25,809 bases of DNA from CAZCAC01 sp964496575 (GTDB lineage: Bacteria > Planctomycetota > UBA1135 > GCA-002686595). The notes under the pieces are model-generated. The model was not told the origin of the DNA. It was given only the letters and a program-made list of their open reading frames with translations, and ran no database searches. Location: NCBI GenBank assembly GCA_964496575.1, contig CAZCAC010000125.1, forward strand, positions 1 to 25,809, in the 5' to 3' direction. Within the stretch, counting starts at the first letter, position 1. Each line of letters begins with the position of its first letter. This document shows, piece by piece, positions 6,185-15,400 of this stretch. The position numbers were made by a program, and so were the translations under genes.

Positions 6185-7570
6185 TCACGGCTCCCGCGAC
6201 GCGGCATCCAGAATCGCGTGGAGGATCTCCTCACCCCGCTCCTCACCCAGCCATCGCCAGCGAACGACCTGCCGTTCGTTGACGTAGATCGTCGGGATCT
6301 GACGGATCCCGATCCGGCGGCCTGCGGCTATCTCCTCCGCGACAGCCTCCCCGACCTCTTCCCCGTCACGAAGCGTCAGGAGGGCGTCGACGTCGAGGCG
6401 GATCCTAGCGCACGCAGCTCGCAAGTCCTCGTCGTCGAGCGACTCGGGGCCGCTCATCAGCCACTCGTGCACGGGCCGGTACGCCTCGAGCCCTCCGAGC
6501 AGGTAGGCGGCCTCCGCGGTACGGGCCGCGAGACACGCGTCCGGGAATCTCGTCTCGCTCACGTGGGGATTGCACGACCGGTCGAAAGGGTAGGGCCGGA
6601 ATTCGTAGCGCGTGTCCCCGCGGCCGGCCGACCACGCCCGGATGAGCCGGTCCGCCTCGGCGCTGGTCGGCTCCCGGTAGTCCCCGAAGACGACGACCCG
6701 GACCCTCGCTGGCGACGAGCCGGGCAGCAGCGTATGGGGACCGCCGGGGAGGCTCCGGCGGGGATTGGATCGATCTCGCCAGTCCTCGACGCACTTGGCC
6801 ACCGCGACGGGCGGTCGGTCATCGGCGTGCGTGCTCGCCACGGGGCCGGCCGACAGCACCGCCTCGACGGCATGCACCACTGCGTCTCGCGCGTGCCATC
6901 CCCGCAGCTCGACACCGTTGACGAAGATCATCGGCGTCTGGAAGAGCCCCAGCGAGCGTGCCTCCTCGATCTCGGCCGCGATCCCGATCAGGGGGTCGCC
7001 TGCCATCATCCTCTCGACGAAGCCTCCGGGATCGAAGCCGAGGCTGCGGATGCCCTGCTCGAGCTGCTCCGTCGAGGTGAAGAGACCCCGCTGGGCGAAC
7101 AACCACCGGTGCATCGCCCAGAACCCCTCGTCACCCCAGAGGATGCCGGCCGTCTCCGCCGCGCGCGCCGCCCAGCATGCGTTCCCGTGTAGGGTGCGAT
7201 CGACCGTGGGGTTGCAGTCCAGGCAGTACGGGAAGTGCTTGACGGAGAGCGATACATCCTCGTGCCGCTCGAGGAGACGCTCGAGCTGTTCCTCGATCTT
7301 CCGACAGTCCTCGCACTGGTAGTCGGTGAAGACGACCAGGCGAACCGCGGCTCGGTCGGGACCGAGAAGGTACCTGCCGCGGAAGCCGAGCTCCGACGAC
7401 GTCTCCACGGACGCGTTCCCGGCGATGATCGAGGAGGTCGACCGGGCGAGCTCCGTCTCGCCCCGCGCTTCCACCCGATGCTGCGCACGCCGCTCGAAGC
7501 CCCAGCAGGCAGCGGACACGGCGAGGAAGACAGTAGCGGCTGCGGCGATCAGGCGTGGGGAGAGGCGCAC
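6185..7570 (-). CDS. DsbA/thioredoxin-fold protein with two domains, the second lacking the active-site cysteines; probably the C-terminal part of a VKOR-DsbA fusion
   Basis: Read on its own it is 461 residues from GTG 7570, with a membrane anchor at 5-24 (PRLIAAAATVFLAVSAACWG). Domain 1 (about 65-245) has the redox motif DYQCEDC (Cys86/Cys89), an extra CLDC (116-119) and the cis-Pro loop QTPMIFVNG (Pro213). It should oxidise or shuffle disulfides in the periplasm. Domain 2 (about 280-455) aligns in pattern (VVVFGDYREPTS, SCNP, DACLAARTAE, QIPTIYVNE). At the CxxC site it has Glu300 and Ser303, so it cannot do thiol chemistry there. The frame upstream of 7570 reads THTANLSFWGIAEISRR and continues the VKOR protein after removal of two bases from the GT repeat at 7617-7623. 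I therefore think VKOR and DsbA are one gene of about 621 residues (6185-8052). A real two-gene overlap is the alternative. Confidence 0.85.
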   Translation of the reverse strand: MRLSPRLIAAAATVFLAVSAACWGFERRAQHRVEARGETELARSTSSIIAGNASVETSSELGFRGRYLLGPDRAAVRLVVFTDYQCEDCRKIEEQLERLLERHEDVSLSVKHFPYCLDCNPTVDRTLHGNACWAARAAETAGILWGDEGFWAMHRWLFAQRGLFTSTEQLEQGIRSLGFDPGGFVERMMAGDPLIGIAAEIEEARSLGLFQTPMIFVNGVELRGWHARDAVVHAVEAVLSAGPVASTHADDRPPVAVAKCVEDWRDRSNPRRSLPGGPHTLLPGSSPARVRVVVFGDYREPTSAEADRLIRAWSAGRGDTRYEFRPYPFDRSCNPHVSETRFPDACLAARTAEAAYLLGGLEAYRPVHEWLMSGPESLDDEDLRAACARIRLDVDALLTLRDGEEVGEAVAEEIAAGRRIGIRQIPTIYVNERQVVRWRWLGEERGEEILHAILDAASREP

Positions 7571-8052
7571 GTCGCGTCGAGAGATCTCCGCGATCCCCCA
7601 GAACGAGAGGTTCGCGGTGTGTGGGTCACGAGGCAGTAGACGCAGAAGTGCCCCCTGCCGACGAGCACGAGGACCAGCCACAGGGAGGCGACGCCTCCCA
7701 GGCGAACGACCGGGAGGAGGCGGGCGGGGAAGCCTCGCCGACTTCCGAGCCAGAGAATCAGGAGCGCGAGGAAGTAGGCCGCACCGAAGAAGGCCGTCAG
7801 CCAGCTGGTGAACGGGATCGTCGCCCAGGAACTCCCGGCAGCCTCGGCACAGGCGCTGCGGGGGCCGCAGCCCGGGAGAGTCGCCAGCCCCACGTGGCGC
7901 AGCGCCATCATCGTGGAAGCGCCCGCGGCGCCGAGGAGCAGCGCGACCCCCGAGGCCAGTCGCCGTAACGACAGGCGATCCGGCCTCGCTCTCTCCTGAT
8001 CGGGAGAGTGGCTGGAGCCTCCGGGGGCGGACCGGGATCGTCGACGGCTCAT
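7549..8052 (-). CDS. vitamin K epoxide reductase (VKOR) family membrane domain, frame-broken at its 3' end
   Basis: It starts at ATG 8052 with a basic, Ser-rich cytoplasmic head. About four transmembrane helices follow (near 33-52, 78-100, 111-131 and around 140). VKOR hallmarks are the loop pair GCGPRSAC (Cys62, Cys68), then SSWATIPFTSWLTAFFGAAYF, and the active-site FCVYC (Cys137, Cys140) before THT. VKOR homologs reoxidise DsbA-like partners with quinone, so this domain should recharge the adjacent CEDC thioredoxin domain. After residue 145 the frame turns into a Ser/Arg-rich tail (PRTSRSGGSRRSL) ending at 7549. The expected continuation, ANLSFWG, is in the frame of the DsbA gene. The switch lies at the GTGTGTG run (7617-7623), where two extra bases explain everything. 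No strong ribosome site precedes the ATG; a TAGGCT element lies at 8097-8102. Confidence 0.85.
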   Translation of the reverse strand: MSRRRSRSAPGGSSHSPDQERARPDRLSLRRLASGVALLLGAAGASTMMALRHVGLATLPGCGPRSACAEAAGSSWATIPFTSWLTAFFGAAYFLALLILWLGSRRGFPARLLPVVRLGGVASLWLVLVLVGRGHFCVYCLVTHTPRTSRSGGSRRSLDATCASPHA

Positions 8053-8133
8053 GGGATTGCCGGTATGCGGGGCGAGCTCGCCCGTCGGCCCCGGTCAGCC
8101 TACCTGCATCGACCGACGCCGCAAGGCGATCGC

Positions 8134-8280
8134 CTCGGAGTGGGTCTTCCGGAGGGTGGGAAACGTATCGGACTCCGAGAGGAGTCAATTCCCCGTGCGC
8201 ATCGGTTCAATCCGATCGTCGTCGAACGGGGAATGGTCCCGAGCCTCGAATCACCATTCCCCCCGGAACCGGGCCTTTTT
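8134..8280 (+). ncRNA. structured leader or small RNA with mutually exclusive helices and a T5 end
   Basis: Read on the plus strand, CTCGGAGT (8134-8141) can pair with ACTCCGAG (8172-8179). The latter also lies in a hairpin GACTCC-GAGA-GGAGTC (8171-8186). ATCGG/CCGAT (8201-8216) makes a second hairpin. GGGGAATGGT (8228-8237) pairs perfectly with ACCATTCCCC (8253-8262), but its first seven bases can instead pair with ATTCCCC at 8188-8194. CCCGGAACCGGG then precedes CCTTTTT (8274-8280), like an intrinsic terminator. This looks like an attenuator, a riboswitch-style leader of the gene at 8620, or an independent small RNA. I recognise no known RNA family. Confidence 0.4.
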
Positions 8281-8605
8281 CAGGCTGCCCTGCTCGGGGT
8301 TAGCTCGCAGCAACAGACATACCCATTCTCGGGCCCGCCATGGCGGATTATCGTATCCTGCTCGATGTACTCCATCGCGGACGAACGCGTGCCACACCAG
8401 GAGCCCGTGAGGTGAACAGCGACGCACGAGTCGATCGAGAACTCCCGGTGGAAGTCGCGTCGAGCGAATGTCTCGACAGCGCGATCCGGATCGATACTTC
8501 GATCGGAAGGCACGAGGTGCGTGCACCCGGTATCCACACCGTGACCCGAGAGAAACGACGCGTCCGTGCCGATTTCAGGAGTACCTCTGCCATCAATCAC
8601 TGAAC
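8281..8605. other. intergenic stretch without a supported gene
   Basis: This follows the structured segment and leads to the secreted-protein gene. A plus-strand frame (8340-8603) is open but has no ribosome site, no recognisable motif and a composition unlike neighbouring proteins. The sequence holds several GATCG/CGATC repeats near 8490-8510. No promoter is clear. Confidence 0.3.
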
Positions 8606-8611
8606 GGAGGA
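8606..8611 (+). promoter_or_regulatory. strong ribosome binding site GGAGGA for the gene at 8620
   Basis: GGAGGA is 8 nt before ATG 8620, the best Shine-Dalgarno spacing in the window. It argues that translation really began at 8620 although the next codon is TGA. Confidence 0.75.
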
Positions 8612-8619
8612 GAATCCCG

Positions 8620-11600
8620 ATGTGACGAAGGACCCCGCTGCTGATCGGCAGCATTCTGATCCTGGTTCTCGGCTGGCTCACCGGAGTCAACGCGACGACC
8701 CTGGACGATCCCACGAATCCCTCCTTGAGGGCTTCGATACTCGATGAGTCCGGCAAGCCGATGGCGAAGGCCACGGTGGTCGCCGAGACATCCGTGGGCG
8801 AACCGCTGCGCGCCACGCCCGGCGGTGGCGCCGTCTGGATCATCGCCGGCGTGGACCAGAAGACGGTGCTCCACATCCAGGACCCGGTGCGTGGCGCGAC
8901 TCGTGCGGAGATCACGATTCCCGCCGAAGCCGGTTCGAATGCGCTGGTCAACGTCTACTGGCAAGAACCGCTGGCCGAGGTCAGGGTCGTCACCGTGCTC
9001 GCGGAAACGAGTCACGCGGCCATGACCGGCTATCCCACCGTCTCACCCCCGTATCCCACGGGAAGGAGTGGCCGGGACATGACCTGCCCGGGCGATTCGC
9101 TCTTCGGGCAGCCGCCTCATGATCCCAACGCCTCGTGGTCCGCGGCGAACAGCGACGCGGACGTGGGGTACACCGTCTACGAGAACTTCTCGAACATCAA
9201 CGGAGATGTTTGCGGCGTCCGATTCTGGGGCCTCAATGCCTACAACGACGGATCGGGGTGGACCGCGTGCACCGAGGACCCGCTGGGCTTCGACATCAAG
9301 TTCTACGCGGACGCCGGCGGTCAGCCGGGAGCGGAGCTCGGCACCTACAACGTCTCGCTGTCGGGAGTCGATACGGGCAACCTCTACAACGGGGTGTTCC
9401 CTCTGTACGAGTACAACGCGACGCTGGACCCCTGCATCCCCCTGACCAGCGGATGGATCTCGATCCAGGCCAACGCGACCCCCGGCTGCTGGTTCCTGTG
9501 GATGAGCGGGACCGGTGGAAACGGTCACGCGTATCAGGGGGATGGCGTCTCCCTGAGCGACTACTACTACGACCTGGCGCTGTGCCTCAGCGGACAGTAC
9601 ATCCCCACCTACGGGGCCTGCTGTGACGACAGCACCGGGACGTGCACCGAGAACGTCGAGATGCAGGATTGCCTGGCTCCGATGCGCTTCCTGCCCAACG
9701 GGACCTGTGCCGATCTCGATCCGCCCTGTGGCGACGTCGTCACCTGCCAGCACTCCATCGTCCTGACCGACGACTACGGAGACGGCTGGAACGGCGGGTC
9801 GGTCGACGTGCTGGTCAACGGCGGCCTGGTCCTCGACAACCTGACCCTGACCGATGGATTCGGACCGGTCACGTTCTACTTCCAGGCTGCGACGGGAGAC
9901 CTGATCTCCACCGCCTACGTCCCCGGTGGCTGGCCCTACGAGAACGAGTACCACATCTACGACTTCAACGGAGTCGAGGTCTGCGCCGACGGCGTGGGTG
10001 GTAACGAACCGACGGGCTGCAGCGGCACCGGCAACTGTGGAGGGGATCCCTGCGACGGGAACCGGCCTCCGAACGACGAGTGCATCGACGCAACCCCGAT
10101 CGCCCCTCCGTACCCGCAGACGGTCAGCGGCACCAACGAGTGCGCCCTGATCGACTGCCCCGGTGTGCTCGACTGGCACTCCACCTGGTGGGAGATCGAG
10201 GTGCCCTACGCTCTCAACAACCTCTCGGTCTCGTTCTGTGGGAACGGCTTCGAGGTCAACAACGTCGGTGTGGCCATCTACTACGACTGCAACGACTGTG
10301 CCGCGTACGAGGTGTACGACGACATCGACTGGTACGGGTGCTCCGACGGAGTCACCGCTCCGAATATCACCTGGCGGGACATCCCCGGGCCGGGGACCGT
10401 GTACTTCCCGGTGATGCTCAACGAGGACAGCCAGTCCGCCTACATCTTCACCGCTGACGTCGAAGAGGTGCTTCCCGCGGTGAACGACCTCTGCGTGGAC
10501 GCCATCCCGGTGGCCGTTCCGTCGCTCACGCCGGGAACGACCGTGGGCTCGACGATCGACGACGGCTTCCCCGATTGCGGTACCTCCATCACCTCTCCCG
10601 GTGTCTGGTACACCGTGATGGGAACCGGCACGACGATGACCGCCTCCCTGTGCAATGGGGCGACGACCTTCGATTCCAAGCTGTCGGTCTACTGCCCCGA
10701 CTGCGCCGCTCCCGTCTGCGTGGTCGGCGTCGACGACTTCTGCGGACTCCAGTCCGAGGTCTCGTGGCCGTCTCAGTACGGCGCGACCTACCTCATCCTG
10801 GTGCACAGCTACGGCGGTGCCGTGGGGACCTTCGAGCTGGAGGTCTACGACGACGGAGTTCCGGCCACGGCGGATGTCGCCTGCTTGCCGGAAGGGGCGT
10901 GCTGTCTGCCCGACTCCACCTGCGTGGTCGTCACCGAAGGTGAGTGCGCCGCGCTGGGCGGCTCGTACCAGGGCGATGACACGACCTGCGATTCCCTGGG
11001 TGCTTGCTGCATGCCGGATGGGACCTGCTCGGTCACCAGCCCGACCTGCTGCGAGTCGGCCGGAGGGACCTTCCTCGGAGCCGGCACCAACTGTGGGACG
11101 GGCACCGTGGTGGTCCTGGACGAGGGCTTCGACACCGGTATCCCCATCGAATGGACCGTCACGGATGAGGACGGCTCGGGACTGATGTGGACCGACATCG
11201 CCGGCAGCGGTGAGAGCGGCAACTACACCGGCGGGGACGGCGATGCCGCGACCGCCTCCAGCGATGGCTTCGGCTCGGCGTCCTACGACACCTGGTTGAT
11301 CTCACCGATGATGGATCTCTCCGGCGCCGTGGGAGCGATGCTCGACTTCGACGCCAACTTCCAGAACTACGCCGGCTACGACTTCTTCGAGGTCTACGTC
11401 AGCTACGATGCAGGTGGAACCTGGACCAACCTCCTCTCCTGGAACGAGGACCACGGTTCCTTCCGCAACACGCCCGGCGAGCACGTGACGCTGGGCCTGG
11501 GCACGGTCACCGCGACGACCCAGATCGCCTTCCGCTTCTACGACCCGGAAGTGCACTTCAACTGGTACGCGCAGGTCGACGAAGTGCTCGTGACCGCCGA

Positions 11601-12360
11601 GGTCGTGGGGATGAGCCCCTGCGGCCTGCACCTCGACATCAAGCCGGGCTCCTGCCCGAACTCCTTCAACCCCGGCAGCCACGGGGTCCTGCCCGTCGCG
11701 CTGCTGGGAACGGACACCCTCGACGTCACCATGGTCGACCTGTCCACGTTGATGCTGTCCCGCTGGGACGGCGTGGGCGGAAGTGTCGCCCCGCACGAGG
11801 GACCGCCAGGTCCCCACAGCACCTACGAGGACGTGGGCACCCCGTTCCACGGGGACGGCTGTGACTGCCACGAGCTCGGTCCCGACGGCTACGTCGACCT
11901 GTCGATGAAGTTCAAGACCGACAACGTCGTGGCTGCGCTCGAGCTGAGCGATCTTCCCGGCGGCTCTCTGGTGCCGCTGATGCTCACCGGGACCCTGCTC
12001 GACGGGACTCCCTTCGTCACCTCCGACGACTGCCTGCGCCTCGTGCCTCCGGGCTCGGGGAGCAGCAAGGTCACGGTGGGAGCGTCGTTGCCGGGCCTCT
12101 GGCTCGATGTCGCTCCTCTCGACAGCACGCTCGACGGGGGCGGTTTCGCCAACCCGTCCTTCGAGCGGGACTACTGGCTCGGGACCGACGTCACCCTCGT
12201 CGCACCCGCGGCGCAGGGAGGTCCCATCACCTTCATCAAGTGGGTGATCGACGGCGTCGAGCAGCCCCCGGGACAGTCGGTCATCAACCTGACCCTGACC
12301 GAGGGCGCTCACACCGCGAGAGCCGTGTACGCCAAGACCGGCGAGTTCTTGATCCGCTAG
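8620..12360 (+). CDS. large secreted multidomain Cys-rich protein; ATG followed directly by in-frame TGA
   Basis: The frame from 8626 to 12360 is uninterrupted. It encodes RRTP, a hydrophobic core (LLIGSILILVLGWLTGV) and a cleavage site near VNA-TT, which is a complete Sec signal peptide. The strong ribosome site and ATG 8620 fit it exactly, but codon 2 is TGA (8623-8625). A point change, a base-call error or use of a downstream TTG/CTG start (8725 is the first TTG) are possible. Domains in order: an Ig/carboxypeptidase-regulatory-like start; a Tyr/Cys-rich domain; GACC modules at about 9616, 10897 and 11002; a DDYGDGWNGGS domain near 9770; two NDxCxDA domains at about 10075 and 10483; an adhesin-like (choice-of-anchor J type) domain near 11125-11600; an IKPGSCPNSFNPGSHGVLPV domain near 11640-12040; and a C-terminal Ig-like fold. 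It is probably an extracellular structural or binding protein with no visible catalytic site. Its many cysteines may need the nearby VKOR/DsbA. Confidence 0.85.
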
Positions 12361-12382
12361 TCTTCTCCGTTGACTCCTGTAT

Positions 12383-12418
12383 GAGACCGGCTCCTCACCT
12401 CGGTGGGGAGTCGGTCTC
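12383..12418. terminator. hairpin between convergent genes (bidirectional terminator)
   Basis: GAGACCGGCTCC pairs with GGGAGTCGGTCTC (with a G-T pair), the stem continues inward, and the loop is CTCG. It lies 22 nt after the TAG of the secreted-protein gene and 18 nt beyond the TAG of the minus-strand tricorn gene. No strong T run follows. Confidence 0.7.
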
Positions 12419-12436
12419 CTCCATCAGCGGCGTGGC

Positions 12437-15400
12437 CTACCGGTACTCGTACGACCTGTCCGGGTGAGGCGGGGGCTGCGGCACCTCTCGCGGGTCCTCC
12501 GCGACGCGTTCGAGCAGGTGCTTCACCGCGGCTTCCAGCTGCGCGTCGCCGCCGTTGAAGGTCGCGTGGGGCAGGTTGTCGACCTCGATGTCGGGGATCA
12601 CACCGATCTGCTCGATCAGCCACTCGCCCTCGGGGCCGTAGACGCCGGTCATCGGCGCGCGGGCGAGTCCGCCGTCGGTCAGGCGATTGTCGGAGCTGAG
12701 CCAGATCTCGCCGCCCCAGGTGCGCATGCCGATCACCACGCCCAGCCCCAGCCGGCGGAAGCCCTCCGCGAACGCCTCGCCGTCGGAGTAGGTCTCCTGG
12801 TCGCACAACACCACCATGTGTCCGCGGAAGGCGTACTGCTGATTCCAGTACGGCTCGTTCACGCGTCCCTTCCAGTACATCCAGGCCTTCCGCTGGAGCT
12901 TCTCCAGGATGATGCTGTCGATGTTGCCGCCGAAGTTGCTGCGCACGTCGACGATGAGCCCCTGGCGGTCGAACACCGGGTAGAACTGGCGGTACCACTG
13001 GGTCAGGTTGCCGCCGCCCATGGCGCTGAGGTGGACGTAGCCGATCTTCCCCTCGCCCGCCTCCTCGACCGCCGTGCGGCGCGAGAGCACCCAGTCGGCG
13101 TAGCGGAGCTTGCGGTCGTCGCCCGCGGGGACGACGACGAGGTCGCGCTCGACCGCCTCTTCCCCCGATCCCGACTTCAGCCGCAGCAGCACCTGTCGCC
13201 CGACCTGGTTGCGCAGGAGCTCGCCGAGGTCGCGCGCCACGAGCGCGGGGATGCCGTTGACCGCGGTGATCACGTCGCCGTCGTTCACCGCGAGGTACGG
13301 ATCGGCCAGCGGCGCCATCTCGCCGGGGTAGTCGGGGTCGGTGCGGTAGATGTGGTCGATGCGGATGCCACCTACGGCCGGATCCCGGAACGTCCGCGCG
13401 CCCAGCGTCGCCACCTTCACGTCGTCGGTTCCCTTGCGCAGGTCGCCGCCCCGCACGCTGGTGTGCAGCGCGGAGAGCTCGCCGACCATCCAGCCGATCA
13501 GCTCGTTCAGCTCGTCGCGGGTGGTCACCCGGTCGACCAGGGGCAAGTGCTTGACCAGGACGCCATCCCAGTCGACCCCGTGCATCTTCGGGTCGTAGAA
13601 GTAGTCGCGCTCCAGCCGCCAGGCGTCGACGAAGATCTGGCGCCAGTCGTCGCGCACGTCGATCGCGTAGCTCCAGCCGCCGAGATCGACACGGTGCTCC
13701 TTCAGGTCGGAGACCTTGGCCGGCTTGGCGTCGACCACGAAGAGGTCGGATCCCTTGCGCACCAGGAGCTTCTTGCCGTCGAGCGACAGCTCGATCGAGC
13801 GCACGTCCTCGATCATCGTCACCGGCTCACCTTTTTCGTCGCCGATCTTCACCGCGGTGAGGTGCCGCTTCGCGTCGGGGCCGGAGTCGCGGGCCAGGAA
13901 GAAGAGCGCCTGCTCGTTGATCCAGAGCGAGCGGAAGTTCCCCGATGCGACCGGTACGCGGAAGAGCCGGCTCGAGAGGCCGTCCAGGTCGATCTCGACC
14001 GGCGCGGGCTTCTTCTCCTGGTCGCCCTCGGGCTTCTCCTCCTTCGCGTCCTTCTTCTCCTTCGGCTCGTACAGCTCGTCGTCGGGCCGGAACGGCGGGC
14101 GCAGCCCCTCGCGCAGCGAGACCGCGTAGATCTCGTCCTCCTTGTCGAAGAAGGGCTCCGGCTGCCGCGTGCCCCACGGACTGCGCACCAGGGAGCGCAG
14201 ATTCCGGTCGGAGATGAAGTAGAGGAGCTCCCCGCCGGGATCCCAGACGGGGCTGAAGCTGTTCACCCGATCGCCGGTCACCAGGTGCGTCCGACCGCTC
14301 TTCGAGTCGAACAGCTTGATCTGCTCGAAGGTGTTCAGCGCCGGCTCGCTGAAGGCCAGCCACCGCCCGTCGGGCGACCAGGCCATGTCGCCCTGGTTCT
14401 CGCGGTGCTCGCGGTGCTCGGAGACGACGCCCGACACCCCGGTCTCGACGTCTCGCACCCAGAGGTCGTTGTTCTTGTCGAGCCAGGCGATCAGCTGCCC
14501 GTCGGGGGAGGGGAAGCCGCGGAAGCGCAGGATCTCCCCGTCGCTGGTCAACCTCCGCTCGGCACCCACGCCGTCGCCGGGGATCTCGACGAACTCCAGC
14601 TCACCGGTCTCGTCGGAGAGCCCGAGCAGTGAATCTCCATCCGGCGTGAAGACGACGTCCCGGTAGCGCACCCGATCCTTGCGCGTGGCGCGAACCAGGC
14701 GTCCGTGCTTCACCGGAGCGACGAAGACTCGACCGCGAGAGGTCAGCACCACGCTCTCGCCGTTCGGGTGCAGGTGCGCGCTGGTGAGGTGCTTCATCGG
14801 CTCGGTGATCCACTTCTCTCGCGTGTGATCGAAATCCGAGGCCAGGGTGATCGGCACCTTTCGGTTCACCTTCGTCTCGATGTCGTACAGCCACAGGTCC
14901 GCGGCGAGCGAGTACACGATGCGCCCCGCGTCGATGGACGGGCTCTTGACGTCCCAGCCGCTGTGGTTCGTGTGCTGCCTGCGGTCAGTGCCGTCCTCGT
15001 TCATCGAGTGCAGATTCATCGTATTGCCGCGAACGAACCACACGCGCCCCTGCCACCACATCGGAGAGTGGCTCTCGCCGTTCCAGTCGCCGGTCAGCTC
15101 GATCGCCTCCTCGGCACCGCGCTCGAACTTCCAGACGTCGCGGGCGGTACCGCCGGTGTACCGCTTGGTCACATTGCGGTGAAAGACCGGGCGGCAGAAG
15201 TAGAGCGTGTCCCCCGTGTCGTCGTAGGCCGCCTCGCTGGCGTAGGCGAGCGGCTCGAGCTCGCGCGTCCCCATCTCGAGATCGATCTTCACCAGCCGCA
15301 GTCGGGGTAGTCCCGAGTAGGCCCGCGTCGCGTAGACGAGCTTCCCGTCCGGCGTCCAGGTCGTGGCCACCGACGGGTCCGCCTCGTAGGTCCAGCGAGT

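Noticed and set aside
8151..8195. Resemblance to a cobalamin riboswitch (GGTGGGAA)
   Set aside because: The conserved B12 box and the following core segments are absent or out of order.
8201..8216. tRNA-like T-arm (GGTTCAATCC)
   Set aside because: The loop has six bases if the stem is perfect, and no acceptor, D or anticodon arm can be built around it.
8340..8603. 87-codon plus-strand ORF ending 16 nt before ATG 8620
   Set aside because: No ribosome site or recognisable protein pattern. It could be a leader ORF but I cannot support it.
8623..8625. TGA read as selenocysteine or tryptophan
   Set aside because: No selenocysteine insertion hairpin is recognisable just after it. Other genes here use TGA as a normal stop, so reassignment is excluded.
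8280..8951. 223-codon minus-strand frame across the start of the secreted-protein gene
   Set aside because: It covers the strong ribosome site and signal peptide coding of the plus gene, and has no motif or ribosome site.
9043..10806. 587-codon minus-strand open frame
   Set aside because: Antisense to the secreted Cys-rich protein, and Val/Asp/Arg-rich as expected of a GC-rich shadow.
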